The notes under the pieces are model-generated. The model was not told the origin of the DNA, ran no database searches, and saw nothing but the letters and a program-made list of their open reading frames with translations. This document shows, piece after piece, positions 6,922 to 15,682 of a stretch of 64,000 nt of DNA. The position numbers were made by a program, and so were the translations under genes. Position 1 is the stretch's first letter; every line of letters starts with the position of its first letter. Source of the stretch: Bradyrhizobium ivorense (lineage in GTDB: Bacteria > Pseudomonadota > Alphaproteobacteria > Rhizobiales > Xanthobacteraceae); the NCBI RefSeq assembly GCF_900696085.1, contig NZ_CAADFC020000033.1:310001-374000 (forward strand), in the 5' to 3' direction.

Positions 6922-8994
6922 TCAGTGCGCGTCGGCCCAGACCTTCTTCTTGGTGAAGTACATCAGACCGGCGAAGATGATCAGGAACGCGAACACCTGC
7001 ATGCCGAGGCGCTTGCGCGCTTCCATATGCGGCTCGGCGGCCCACATCAGGAACGTCGTGACGTCGTGGGCATACTGCGCAACCGTCGCCGGCGAGCCGT
7101 CGTCAAAGGTCACCTGGCCGTCGGACAGCGGCTTCGGCATCTTGATCGCGTGGCCGGGGAAGTACTTGTTGTAGTACGAGCCCTCCGGGATCGTGACGCC
7201 GGCCGGCACCTTGTCCTCGAAGCCTTGCAGGATGGCGTCGACGTAGTCGGGTCCCTGCTCCTGATACTGGCTGAAGAAGTCGATCACGAACCGCGGGAAG
7301 CCGCGCTTGTAGGACCGCGCCTTGGCGATCAGCGAGAGGTCGGGCGGCGCCGCGCCGCCATTGGCCGCGCGTGCGGCCTGCTCGTTCGGGAACGGTGACG
7401 GGAAGTAGTCTGCCGCACGGCCCGGACGCTCGAACATCTCGCCCTGGTCGTTCGGACCGTCCTTGATCTTGTACTCGGACGCGAACGCCGAAGCCTGCGC
7501 CGGCGAGTAGCCGGGGCCGCCGGGATCGGCGAGGTTGCGGAACGCGACATAGGACAGACCGTGGCAGGCCGCGCAGACTTCCTTGTAGACCTTCAGGCCA
7601 CGCTGCAGCGAACCGCGGTCATAGGTGCCGAAAGGGCCGGAGAACGACCATTTCTGCGCCGGCGGCGCATCGCCGCCCTCCTCGGCCTTGGCGGTCTGGG
7701 TGCTGCCGGCGAACAGGCCACCGGCCACCACCAGCGCAAGCATCACGGACGCGGCGGTCGCGACCTTGCCCTTGCTCTTCGCCAGCACGTCGTCGGCGAT
7801 CGAGTTCGGCACCGGCCGCGGCGTCTCGATCCGCGAGAGCAGCGGCAGCACGATCAGGAAGTAGGCGAAGTAGCAGACCGTCAGGATGCGGCCCGCGATC
7901 ACGTAGATGCCTTCCGGCGGCTGCGAGCCGAGATAGCCGAGCCCGATGCAGACCACCACGAAGATCCAGAAGAACTGCTTGGCCAGCGGACGGTACTTCG
8001 ACGAGCGGGTCCTCGCGTTGTCGAGCCAGGGCAGGAACGCCAGGATGATGATGGCGCCGAACATGCAGGCCACGCCGGCGAGCTTGTTCGGGATCGAGCG
8101 CAGGATCGCGTAGAACGGCAGATAGTACCATTCGGGCACGATGTGCGCCGGCGTCACGCCCGGGTTCGCCGGAATGTAGTTGTCGGCGTCGCCGAGATAG
8201 TTCGGCATGTAGAAGATGAACCAGGAATAGAAGATCAGGAAGCAGGACACGCCGAACATGTCCTTGATCGTCGCATGCGGCGTGAACGGCACGCTGTCCT
8301 TCTCGGTCTTCATTTCGACGCCGGCCGGATTGTTCTGGCCCGCGACGTGCAGCGCCCAGACGTGCAGCACGACCACGCCGGCGATCACGAAGGGCAGCAG
8401 ATAGTGCAGCGAGAAGAAGCGGTTCAGCGTCGGGTTGCCGACCGCATAACCGCCCCACAGCAGCGTCACGATGCTTTCGCCGAAGTACGGGATCGCCGAG
8501 AACAAGTTGGTGATGACGGTAGCGCCCCAGAAGCTCATCTGGCCCCACGGCAGCACGTAGCCCATGAAGCCGGTCGCCATCATCAAGAGGTAGATGATGA
8601 CGCCGAGGATCCACAGCACCTCGCGCGGCTCCTTGTACGACCCGTAATAGAGGCCGCGGAACATGTGGATATAGACCGCGAAGAAGAACATCGACGCGCC
8701 GCACGCGTGCATGTTGCGCAGCAGCCAGCCGTAATTGACGTCGCGGACGATCAGCTCAACCGATTTGAAGGCGAAGTCGGCATGCGGCGTGTAGTGCATC
8801 GCCAGGATCACGCCGGTCAGGATCTGCAGCGCCAGCATCATCGACAGGATGGCGCCGAAGGTCCACCAGTAGTTCAGGTTGCGCGGCGTCGGATAGGCCA
8901 CGAACGAGGAGTGGATCAGGCCGAAGATCGGAAGGCGCCGTTCGATCCACTTCAAGGCGGGGTTGGTCGGTTGAAAATCGGATGGTCCGCTCAT
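6922..8994 (-). CDS. fbcH: Cytochrome b/c1 fusion precursor of the bc1 complex
   Basis: A 690-residue polyprotein carrying cytochrome b (about residues 1-405) joined to cytochrome c1, as described for Bradyrhizobium fbcH. In the b part, haem ligands are expected at His96/His110 and His197/His211, and the Qo motif PEWY is at about 287-290. An internal signal peptide (hydrophobic residues about 413-430, cleavage after ALA-like AKA at 437) precedes the c1 part with its haem site CAACH at 474-478. A C-terminal membrane anchor follows near the end. Processing releases two subunits. Together with fbcF this makes the ubiquinol:cytochrome c oxidoreductase of the inner membrane. Confidence 0.97.
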   Translation of the reverse strand: MSGPSDFQPTNPALKWIERRLPIFGLIHSSFVAYPTPRNLNYWWTFGAILSMMLALQILTGVILAMHYTPHADFAFKSVELIVRDVNYGWLLRNMHACGASMFFFAVYIHMFRGLYYGSYKEPREVLWILGVIIYLLMMATGFMGYVLPWGQMSFWGATVITNLFSAIPYFGESIVTLLWGGYAVGNPTLNRFFSLHYLLPFVIAGVVVLHVWALHVAGQNNPAGVEMKTEKDSVPFTPHATIKDMFGVSCFLIFYSWFIFYMPNYLGDADNYIPANPGVTPAHIVPEWYYLPFYAILRSIPNKLAGVACMFGAIIILAFLPWLDNARTRSSKYRPLAKQFFWIFVVVCIGLGYLGSQPPEGIYVIAGRILTVCYFAYFLIVLPLLSRIETPRPVPNSIADDVLAKSKGKVATAASVMLALVVAGGLFAGSTQTAKAEEGGDAPPAQKWSFSGPFGTYDRGSLQRGLKVYKEVCAACHGLSYVAFRNLADPGGPGYSPAQASAFASEYKIKDGPNDQGEMFERPGRAADYFPSPFPNEQAARAANGGAAPPDLSLIAKARSYKRGFPRFVIDFFSQYQEQGPDYVDAILQGFEDKVPAGVTIPEGSYYNKYFPGHAIKMPKPLSDGQVTFDDGSPATVAQYAHDVTTFLMWAAEPHMEARKRLGMQVFAFLIIFAGLMYFTKKKVWADAH

Positions 8995-9066
8995 TGATGC
9001 GATCCTGAGAAGAAAAACGACGCGATGGGTTCCGAGTGCAGGCCGAAGCCCCGGATGGTCCGGGGC

Positions 9067-9597
9067 TTAGCCGATCTGGATTTTGGTGTCGGAAACGAAG
9101 GTGTAGGGCGGCACTGCCAGGTTGGCGGGCGCGGGCCCCTGGCGGATACGGCCGGAGGAATCGTACTGCGAGCCGTGGCAGGGGCAGAAGAAGCCGTCGT
9201 AATTGCCCTCATGGGCGATCGGGATGCAGCCGAGATGGGTGCAGATGCCGATCACGACCAGCCACTGATCGTGGCCCGCCTTGACGCGCGCCGAGTCGGG
9301 CTGCGGATCGGGCAGACTCGAGAGCGCCACGCTCTGGGCTTCCTGGATCTGTTTCTTGGTGCGATGGCTGATGTAGATCGGCTTGCCGCGCCAGAAGACC
9401 TTGATGTCCTGTCCCTCGGCGATCGGCGTCAGGTCGACCTCGATCGGCGCACCGGCCGCAATTGTCGCAGCGTCCGGGTTCATCTGGGAAACCAGCGGCC
9501 ACACGGTGGCGGCTGCGCCGACCGTAGCGACGGCCCCGGTTGCAACAAAAAGGAAATCACGGCGTGTCGGATGGTCCGCCGAAGACGCTGTCGTCAC
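9067..9597 (-). CDS. fbcF: Rieske iron-sulfur protein of the bc1 complex
   Basis: A 176-residue Rieske protein that passes electrons from ubiquinol to cytochrome c1. The 2Fe-2S ligands are Cys119/His121 in CTHLGC and Cys138/His141 in CPCHGS. The two extra cysteines, 124 and 140, form the stabilising disulfide. The N-terminus has TRRDFLF followed by a hydrophobic stretch, a Tat-type signal anchor. A GTG start at 9597 gives MTTASSADHP, which matches the known length of the family in Bradyrhizobium; an upstream ATG at 9615 is possible. The gene is 72 bases before fbcH and forms one operon with it. Confidence 0.95.
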   Translation of the reverse strand: MTTASSADHPTRRDFLFVATGAVATVGAAATVWPLVSQMNPDAATIAAGAPIEVDLTPIAEGQDIKVFWRGKPIYISHRTKKQIQEAQSVALSSLPDPQPDSARVKAGHDQWLVVIGICTHLGCIPIAHEGNYDGFFCPCHGSQYDSSGRIRQGPAPANLAVPPYTFVSDTKIQIG

Positions 9598-9873
9598 GTT
9601 TCCAAGCCCTTTCATATCCGCAGCCGGTGGAACCGCCCCGGAGACGCAGAACGCGCCCAGGAAAGGCTGCCGGCGCCCGCGGCCCCCGCGGCGGCAGAAA
9701 ACCGCCATTCCACACCCCAAACGGCGGAACAGCAGTCCAGAATCGTTCTATTGGCACCCTTGCCGGACAAGCGCAAGCCCGCTATCGGCTCGCAAGCGTG
9801 CAATGCACGAAATCCGCCCCGGGCGATGTTTTATTGAGACAATTTCATCCAGTCTTCACAGGCCGTGAGCACC

Positions 9874-10341
9874 ATGCAGATCGCGCTGTTTCAGCCCGAT
9901 ATTCCCCAGAATACAGGGACCATCCTGCGGCTCTGCGCGTGCCTGGACGTCTCAGCCCATATCATCGAACCGGCGGGTTTTGACACCTCGGACCGGCATT
10001 TCCGCCGGGCGGGTATGGACTATCTCGACCATGTGCGGTTGAAGCGTCACGACTCATGGTCGAAGTTCGAGGAATGGCGCGCCGAGGCCTCCTGCCGGCT
10101 GATCCTGTTCACGACCAAGGCGGCGAAGTCCTATCTTGATTTCGCCTATGCGGCCTCCGATGTGCTGCTGTTCGGGCGCGAGACGGCAGGGGTCACCGAT
10201 GCGGTGGTGGCGGCCGCGGATGCGCGGCTCTTGATTCCGATCAAGCCGCCCTTGCGCTCGCTCAATGTGGCGGTCACGGCGGCGATGGCGGTCGGCGAGG
10301 CGCTGCGCCAGACCGGCCAGATGCACGACCAGGTAAGTTAG
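9874..10341 (+). CDS. trmL: tRNA (cytidine/uridine-2'-O)-methyltransferase TrmL
   Basis: A 155-residue SPOUT-fold methyltransferase that 2'-O-methylates the wobble base (position 34) of some leucine tRNAs. The N-terminal motif IALFQPDIPQNTGTILRLCA and the C-terminal knot segments LLFGRETAGV, LLIPIKP and SLNVAVTAAMAVGEALRQ are all present. An in-frame GTG at 9865 could also serve as the start. It is divergent from fbcF and is followed after 10 nt by queE, so cotranscription with the downstream genes is likely. Confidence 0.95.
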   Translation: MQIALFQPDIPQNTGTILRLCACLDVSAHIIEPAGFDTSDRHFRRAGMDYLDHVRLKRHDSWSKFEEWRAEASCRLILFTTKAAKSYLDFAYAASDVLLFGRETAGVTDAVVAAADARLLIPIKPPLRSLNVAVTAAMAVGEALRQTGQMHDQVS

Positions 10342-10351
10342 AGGATTTTTG

Positions 10352-10984
10352 GTGAGCTACGCGGTCAAGGAGATCTTTCTCACCCTGCAGGGCGAAGGCG
10401 CCCATGCCGGCCGCGCCTCCGTGTTCTGCCGCTTCGCCGGCTGCAATCTGTGGAGCGGCCGCGAGCAGGATCGCGCCGGCGCCGTGTGCCGGTTCTGCGA
10501 CACCGACTTCGTCGGCACCGACGGCACGCTCGGCGGGCGCTATCCCGACGCGGCCGCGCTGGCCGACACCATCGCCGCGCAATGGACCGGAGGCGAAGCC
10601 GACCGCTACGTGGTGCTGACCGGCGGCGAGCCGCTGCTGCAGGTCGATACGCCCCTGATCGAGGCCCTGCACGGCCGCGGCTTTGCCATCGCGATCGAGA
10701 CCAACGGCACCATCGCCCCGCCCGACGGGCTCGACTGGATCTGCGTCAGCCCCAAGGCGGCCGCCGAGCTCGTGGTGCGCAAGGGACATGAGCTCAAGCT
10801 GGTCTATCCGCAGCCGGAGAACCGGCCGGAGGACTTTGCCGGCCTCGCCTTCGAGCGCTTCTCGCTGCAGCCGATGGACGGCCCGGACGTGATCGAGAAC
10901 ACCGAGCGCGCGATCGCGTATTGCCTGAAGCACCCGCAATGGCGGCTCAGCGTGCAGACGCACAAGGCGCTCGGCATCCGATGA
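10352..10984 (+). CDS. queE: 7-carboxy-7-deazaguanine synthase
   Basis: A radical-SAM enzyme of about 210 residues that turns 6-carboxy-tetrahydropterin into 7-carboxy-7-deazaguanine in queuosine synthesis. The cluster motif is the unusual CX14CX2C form (GCNLWSG...VCRFCDTDF) typical of proteobacterial QueE rather than CX3CX2C. TGGEPLLQ and IETNGT are the SAM-binding segments. The GTG start at 10352 has GAGG seven bases upstream. It is followed directly by queD, the enzyme making its substrate, so the pair forms a pathway unit. Other que genes are not in the window. Confidence 0.96.
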   Translation: MSYAVKEIFLTLQGEGAHAGRASVFCRFAGCNLWSGREQDRAGAVCRFCDTDFVGTDGTLGGRYPDAAALADTIAAQWTGGEADRYVVLTGGEPLLQVDTPLIEALHGRGFAIAIETNGTIAPPDGLDWICVSPKAAAELVVRKGHELKLVYPQPENRPEDFAGLAFERFSLQPMDGPDVIENTERAIAYCLKHPQWRLSVQTHKALGIR

Positions 10985-11015
10985 ACTCCCTTACCGAATT
11001 GGATTGTTGAAAGAG

Positions 11016-11381
11016 ATGTGGGAATTGACGAAAGCGTTTCGGTTCGAGGCTGCGCACGCGCTGCGAGGGACGACCCTTGGCGCCGACAGCGAGGAGATCC
11101 ACGGTCACTCCTTCCGCGCCGAAGTCACGGTGCGCGGCACGCCGGATCCGGCGACCGGGATGGTGGTCGATCTAGGCGTGCTCGAACAGGCCATGGCGGA
11201 AGTGCGGAAGACGCTCGACCACAAGCTGCTCAACAAGATCGAGGCGCTCGGCCCGCCGACGCTGGAAAACCTCTCGCGCTTCATCTGGGAGCGGCTGCAG
11301 CATGCCGGAAAACCGACCCGCGTCAGCGTCCATCGCGACAGCTGCAACGAGAGCTGCACCTATTACGGACCGCAGGGATAG
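11016..11381 (+). CDS. queD: 6-carboxytetrahydropterin synthase
   Basis: A 121-residue QueD/6-pyruvoyl-tetrahydropterin synthase homologue that makes 6-carboxy-5,6,7,8-tetrahydropterin from dihydroneopterin triphosphate. The zinc ligands are His14 (FEAAHAL), His29 and His31 (EIHGHSF). The C-terminal SVHRDSCNESCTYYG contains the substrate-binding glutamate. The start is uncertain: ATG at 11016 fits family length but has poor spacing to its GAAAGAG, and a TTG at 11004 is possible. It lies 31 nt after queE. Confidence 0.94.
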   Translation: MWELTKAFRFEAAHALRGTTLGADSEEIHGHSFRAEVTVRGTPDPATGMVVDLGVLEQAMAEVRKTLDHKLLNKIEALGPPTLENLSRFIWERLQHAGKPTRVSVHRDSCNESCTYYGPQG

Positions 11382-11383
11382 AA

Positions 11384-12274
11384 ATGCTCCCCACAGACCC
11401 CGCCATCACCGAGGACCGCAAGGCCCGGGCCCGCAGCTGGTTCGAGGCGCTGCGCGACGACATCTGCGTCGCGCTGGAGAAGCTCGAGGACGACGCCCCG
11501 GCCACGCTCTATCCCGGCGACGCCGGCCGCTTCACGCGCACGCCGTGGGACCGCACCGACCACTCCGGCAAGCCGGGCGGCGGCGGCGTGATGTCGATCA
11601 TGAAGGGCCGGCTGTTCGAGAAGGTCGGCGTGCACTGCTCGACCGTGCATGGCGAATTCGCTCCCGAATTCCGCGCGCAGATTCCCGGCGCCGCCGACGA
11701 TCCGAGGTTCTGGGCCTCGGGCATCTCGCTGATCGCGCATTTGCGCAATCCGAACGTGCCGGCGGTGCACATGAACACGCGCTTCGTCGTCACCACGAAG
11801 GCGTGGTTCGGCGGCGGCGCCGATCTGACGCCGGTGCTGGACCGGCGGCGCACCCAGGACGATGCCGATACGGTCGCCTTCCATGCTGCGATGAAAGAGG
11901 CGTGCAGCAGTCCTGTCGCCGACTATGAGAAGTACAAGAAGTGGTGCGACGAGTATTTCTACTTGCCGCATCGCAAGGAGGCGCGCGGCATCGGCGGCAT
12001 CTTCTATGACTGGCACGACAGCGGCGATTGGGACGCCGACCTCGCCTTCACGCAAGACGTGGGACGCAGCTTCCTGAAGATCTATCCCGAGCTGGTGCGG
12101 CGCAATTTCGCGCAAGCGTGGAGCGCCGCGGACCGCGACGAGCAGCTGGTGCGCCGCGGCCGCTATGTCGAATTCAACCTGCTCTATGATCGCGGCACCA
12201 TCTTCGGCCTGAAGACCGGCGGCAATGTCGATTCGATCCTGTCGTCGCTGCCGCCGGAGGTGAAATGGCCGTGA
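11384..12274 (+). CDS. hemF: Oxygen-dependent coproporphyrinogen III oxidase
   Basis: A 296-residue enzyme that oxidatively decarboxylates coproporphyrinogen III to protoporphyrinogen IX with O2 in haem synthesis. Clear family segments are GGGGVMSIMKG, VPAVHMNTRF, WFGGGADLTP, YFYLPHRKEARGIGGIFYD and RRGRYVEFNLLYDRGT. The start ATG at 11384 follows GGGATAGAA and lies two bases after the queD stop. Its 3' end overlaps the HAD gene by 10 nt. Unlike HemN, this enzyme needs oxygen, which suggests aerobic growth. Confidence 0.97.
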   Translation: MLPTDPAITEDRKARARSWFEALRDDICVALEKLEDDAPATLYPGDAGRFTRTPWDRTDHSGKPGGGGVMSIMKGRLFEKVGVHCSTVHGEFAPEFRAQIPGAADDPRFWASGISLIAHLRNPNVPAVHMNTRFVVTTKAWFGGGADLTPVLDRRRTQDDADTVAFHAAMKEACSSPVADYEKYKKWCDEYFYLPHRKEARGIGGIFYDWHDSGDWDADLAFTQDVGRSFLKIYPELVRRNFAQAWSAADRDEQLVRRGRYVEFNLLYDRGTIFGLKTGGNVDSILSSLPPEVKWP

Positions 12275-13002
12275 GAGACCTGCCGCGCGCGATGCTGATC
12301 GACATGGATGACACCATCCTGTCGGCCTATGGCCGCCCCGAGATCGCCTGGAATACGATCGCCAGCGAATTTGCCGATGAACTCGCACCCCTGCCGCCGG
12401 AGCAGGTCGCGACCGCGCTGCTGGCGTCGGCGCGAAAATTCTGGTCGACGGCGGAGCCGATCTGGCGGATCAGGCTCGGCGAGGCGCGGCGCCTCACGGT
12501 GCGGGGCGGCTTCGCGGCGCTCGCCGCCGACGGCCACCGCGCGCTGCCGGACGAACTCGCCGACCGCATCGCCGATCGCTTCACCGCCTATCGCGAGGAG
12601 GAGATGTTCGTCTTCCCCGGCGCGCATGAGGCGATCGACGCCTTCAAGGCGCTCGGCATCAAGCTCGCATTGGTCACCAACGGCGCCGCCGACATGCAGC
12701 GCGCCAAGGTCGAGCGCTTTGCGCTCGGCCATCGCTTCGATCATATCCAGATCGAGGGCGAGCACGGTTTCGGCAAGCCGGAGGAGCGTGCCTATCTGCA
12801 CGCGATGCAGGCGCTCGGCGTCACCGCGCCGGACACCTGGATGGTCGGCGACAATCTGGAGTGGGAAGTCGTGGCGCCGCAACGGCTTGGCATCTACGCG
12901 ATCTGGATGGACGTGCACGGCGTCGGATTACCGGTGGGGTCCACGATCAAGCCGGACCGCATCATCCGCTCGCTGGCCGAGTTGGTGCCTGCCGCGCGCT
13001 AA
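12265..13002 (+). CDS. HAD-superfamily hydrolase
   Basis: A 245-residue haloacid-dehalogenase-type phosphatase. Motif I is IDMDDT with nucleophile Asp13 and acid Asp15, motif II is LVTNG, and motif IV is WMVGDNLEWEV. The helical cap lies between motifs I and II (subclass I), as in YjjG-like nucleotidases and phosphoglycolate phosphatases. It overlaps hemF by 10 nt and is probably translated from the same mRNA. The substrate cannot be read from the sequence. Confidence 0.9.
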   Translation: MAVRDLPRAMLIDMDDTILSAYGRPEIAWNTIASEFADELAPLPPEQVATALLASARKFWSTAEPIWRIRLGEARRLTVRGGFAALAADGHRALPDELADRIADRFTAYREEEMFVFPGAHEAIDAFKALGIKLALVTNGAADMQRAKVERFALGHRFDHIQIEGEHGFGKPEERAYLHAMQALGVTAPDTWMVGDNLEWEVVAPQRLGIYAIWMDVHGVGLPVGSTIKPDRIIRSLAELVPAAR

Positions 13003-13119
13003 TAACGCCGCATCGGCCGTTTTCCACGTCAATTGATCGCGTGAGCAGCGGTCCGTGATCGGACTGTCATCACCGCTCGCTAGCCTGCCGGCCGCGTCAT
13101 CAAGCGCGGAGGGAAGATC

Positions 13120-13404
13120 ATGGAACTGAAGCCAGGCGATGTTGTCATCCTGAAGTCCGGCGGTCACCCGCTGACGGTGGTGGAAGTCAACGAGGAAAAC
13201 GTCGAGTGTCTCTGGATGGGTGTCGACGGCGACCTGTTTCGCGAGACGCTGCCGGTCATCGCGCTCGAATCGACCGAGCTCGATCCGGAAGAGGATGAAG
13301 CGGAAGACGACGAAGAGGAAGACGAGGACGAGGACGAGGAAGAAGAGGACGACGAGGACGAGGACGACGACGGCGACCGCAAGAAGAAGCGCAAGGCGGC
13401 GTAG
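13120..13404 (+). CDS. YodC-like (DUF2158) protein with acidic tail
   Basis: A 94-residue protein. Residues 1 to about 50 form a small beta domain of the YodC/DUF2158 type (KPGDVVILKSGGHPLTVVEV, then CLWMGVDGDLFRETLP). Residues about 56-86 are almost only Asp and Glu, and the last residues, RKKKRKAA, are basic. Such a charged tail could bind basic proteins or metal, or mimic nucleic acid; this is inference. The gene lies 117 nt after the HAD gene and has GGAGGGAAGATC as ribosome binding site. Confidence 0.8.
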   Translation: MELKPGDVVILKSGGHPLTVVEVNEENVECLWMGVDGDLFRETLPVIALESTELDPEEDEAEDDEEEDEDEDEEEEDDEDEDDDGDRKKKRKAA

Positions 13405-13497
13405 CATTTCCGGTGCGATGCTGCCTGGCGCAACGCCGGCGGCATCGCCTCCGCCCCTCTTCGGCGCGGCCGCATCATCGCCGCGCCACCGTTGCTG

Positions 13498-14754
13498 TTA
13501 CAGCCGATGGTCGCGGGTGAACCGGGCGACGGTCTGGTCGGCGATATCGGACAGCGTCTTCGGCTCCAGCGGAAAGTCCGCGGCGAGCCAGGCGTCCTCG
13601 GCCAGCGTCAGAACATGTCCCAGCGCCGGCCCCTCGGCAATTCCGCGTGCGATGAAATCCGACGCCCGCAACGGAAAATGCGGCGCGCGCCAGCGCTGCG
13701 GCAGCGTGGCGAGCGCGCGCCATTGCTCGACGTCGCCGCGGGTGCCGCTGCGCGCCCAAGCCAGCAACAGCCGGTCGCGATAGGCGTCGTCGCCGAGCCG
13801 GTAGAGCCGGCGCCGCGCATGCGCCTCGTCCATGCCGGGCAGGCGCCACCAGCGATGCCCCATCGAATCCAGCGCCTTGGCCTCAGTGTTGGAGAGCCGC
13901 AGCCGGCCCGCGATGCGCCGCGCGTCCTCGGTCACCGCGACCGTCAGCGCGGCGAGCCGTCGCATCGCGCTCGGCGAAAGCTCCATGCAGCTCTCGATCC
14001 CGATCATCGCCGCGAACGGCCCGGTATAGGCGACGCCGCCGAACAGCGGCTGCAGCAGGCCGCCATCGCCCATCGCGACCACCGCGGCCGCTGCGCCGTC
14101 GGCGACCACGAGCTTGAGCATCTCCATGCGGATGCGTTCGGCGGAAAGCTCGCCAAGTCCGTCGCGCCCGCTGACGCAGGCGAGATAGCCGGCGCGATCG
14201 ACCTCGCCTTCGCCATAGGCGGCGTGGAAGCGGAAGAAGCGCAGGATGCGCAGGTAATCCTCGGCGATGCGCCGCGCGGGATCGCCGATGAAGCGCACCC
14301 GGTTTGCAGCGATGTCGTCCAGCCCGCCGACGTGATCGTGCACGACGCCATCCGCATCGACCGACAGGCCGTTGATGGTGAAATCGCGCCGCTCGGCGTC
14401 ACGCACCCAGTCGCGCCCGAACGTCACCTTCGCCTTGCGGCCATAGGTCTCGGTGTCCTCGCGCAGCGTCGTCACCTCGAACGGCTGGCCCTCGACCACC
14501 AGGGTCACGGTGCCGTGCTCGATGCCGGTCGGCACGCTCTTGATGCTGGCGCGCTTGGCGCGGCGCACCACCTCGTCGGGCAGCGCCGTGGTCGCGATAT
14601 CGATGTCACCGAGCGGAATCTTCATCAGGGCGTTGCGCACCGCGCCGCCGATCACCCGCGCCTCCTCGCCGTCGGCATTGAGCAGCGCCAGCACGCGCGC
14701 CGCCGGGCCCGAGGCGAGCCACGGCGCATCGGACAGAAGGCGCGCCTCGCTCAT
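13498..14754 (-). CDS. cca: CCA tRNA nucleotidyltransferase / poly(A) polymerase family
   Basis: A 418-residue class II nucleotidyltransferase that adds or repairs the CCA end of tRNA. The catalytic part has GGAVRNALM followed by the metal-binding aspartates 50 and 52 in GDIDIATT, then TLREDTET and RRDFTINGLS, and the RNA-binding helix ARRIAEDYLRILRFFRFHA. It is the last gene of a four-gene minus-strand operon and its start overlaps the previous gene by 4 nt. Tail specificity (CCA versus poly(A)) is not decided by these motifs, but alphaproteobacteria normally have only this one. Confidence 0.93.
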   Translation of the reverse strand: MSEARLLSDAPWLASGPAARVLALLNADGEEARVIGGAVRNALMKIPLGDIDIATTALPDEVVRRAKRASIKSVPTGIEHGTVTLVVEGQPFEVTTLREDTETYGRKAKVTFGRDWVRDAERRDFTINGLSVDADGVVHDHVGGLDDIAANRVRFIGDPARRIAEDYLRILRFFRFHAAYGEGEVDRAGYLACVSGRDGLGELSAERIRMEMLKLVVADGAAAAVVAMGDGGLLQPLFGGVAYTGPFAAMIGIESCMELSPSAMRRLAALTVAVTEDARRIAGRLRLSNTEAKALDSMGHRWWRLPGMDEAHARRRLYRLGDDAYRDRLLLAWARSGTRGDVEQWRALATLPQRWRAPHFPLRASDFIARGIAEGPALGHVLTLAEDAWLAADFPLEPKTLSDIADQTVARFTRDHRL

Positions 14755-15014
14755 TTCTCAACTCCGGGCACCAGCTTGCCGTTCTCGATATGGGCAGGCA
14801 CGTAGGTCGAGTTGGGCGGCGCGCCGGTATACTCGGCGAGCAGCAGGAAGCTGACGATGACCAGGACGAGGGCCGCGAGCGTCAGCTTCGCCAGCATGTC
14901 GAGCGGCCAGGACGCCGGCAGCGTCACGCCGGCGCGCGTGGCCATGAGGAAGACGGCATAGGCGACGAACGGGATCAGGAAGACACCGACCTCGGTCAGC
15001 ACCGTGCGGATCAT
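14751..15014 (-). CDS. DUF6111-like small membrane protein
   Basis: An 87-residue protein with two hydrophobic stretches (about residues 7-26 and 40-60) and a short polar C-terminus containing EYTGAPPNSTYVPAHIENGKLVPG. It resembles the alphaproteobacterial DUF6111 family, which has no known function. It overlaps both neighbours by 4 nt (ATGA), so it belongs to the NUDIX-cca operon. Confidence 0.8.
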   Translation of the reverse strand: MIRTVLTEVGVFLIPFVAYAVFLMATRAGVTLPASWPLDMLAKLTLAALVLVIVSFLLLAEYTGAPPNSTYVPAHIENGKLVPGVEK

Positions 15015-15682
15015 GACAGATAGATCCGCTCATACAGCACGCGCAGGATGCCGGCGGTCGCGCCCCAGATGTAGCGCTCGGCGAACGGCATCGCGTAATA
15101 GGAACGGTCCATGCCGCGGAATTCCTTGGTATGGATCTGGTGATTTTCCGGATTCATCAGGAATGCCAGCGGCACCTCGAAGGCATCGACGACCTCGGCC
15201 TCGTTGATATCGAGCGCAAAGCCGGGCTCCACCTTGGCGACCGTCGGCAGGATGCGGAAGCCGAATGCGGTGCCGTAGAGGTCGAGATAGCCGACCGGAT
15301 CGATATATTCCCGCTTCAGCCCGACTTCCTCGCACGCCTCGCGCAGCGCGGCGTCGAGCGGCGAGGCGTCGGTCGCGTCGATCTTGCCGCCGGGAAAGGA
15401 AATCTGCCCGGCATGGCTCGACAGATGCGGCGAGCGCTGCGTCAGCAGCACCGTCGGCTCGGGGTGATCGACCACCGGGATCAGCACCGCGGCCGGCCGC
15501 ACCGGCTGTTCTTTGGCTACGATCTCGAGCATGCGGTCGTTACCGGAGTCTCCGGTGCGCGGAATGATATGCGGATCGACCAGCCCCGCCGGCACCTCGA
15601 AATTGAGCCGGGCGCGGGCCCGCGCAAAAAATTCCGACGAGCCGATCCTCGCGGGCTGCGCCTTCACCATCGGCTCGTTCAA
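15011..15682 (-). CDS. NUDIX hydrolase, CoA pyrophosphatase type
   Basis: A 223-residue NUDIX hydrolase. The segment HAGQISFPGGKID directly before and into the NUDIX box, with LREACEEVGL completing it, matches the CoA-pyrophosphatase (NudL-like) subgroup, which cleaves CoA to 4'-phosphopantetheine and 3',5'-ADP. The DATDASP segment within the box is also typical. It overlaps the genes on both sides by 4 nt. Confidence 0.92.
   Translation of the reverse strand: MNEPMVKAQPARIGSSEFFARARARLNFEVPAGLVDPHIIPRTGDSGNDRMLEIVAKEQPVRPAAVLIPVVDHPEPTVLLTQRSPHLSSHAGQISFPGGKIDATDASPLDAALREACEEVGLKREYIDPVGYLDLYGTAFGFRILPTVAKVEPGFALDINEAEVVDAFEVPLAFLMNPENHQIHTKEFRGMDRSYYAMPFAERYIWGATAGILRVLYERIYLS

Noticed and set aside
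7561..8997. 478-codon plus-strand frame opposite fbcH
   Set aside because: Fully antisense to a recognised cytochrome b/c1 gene and without domain content.
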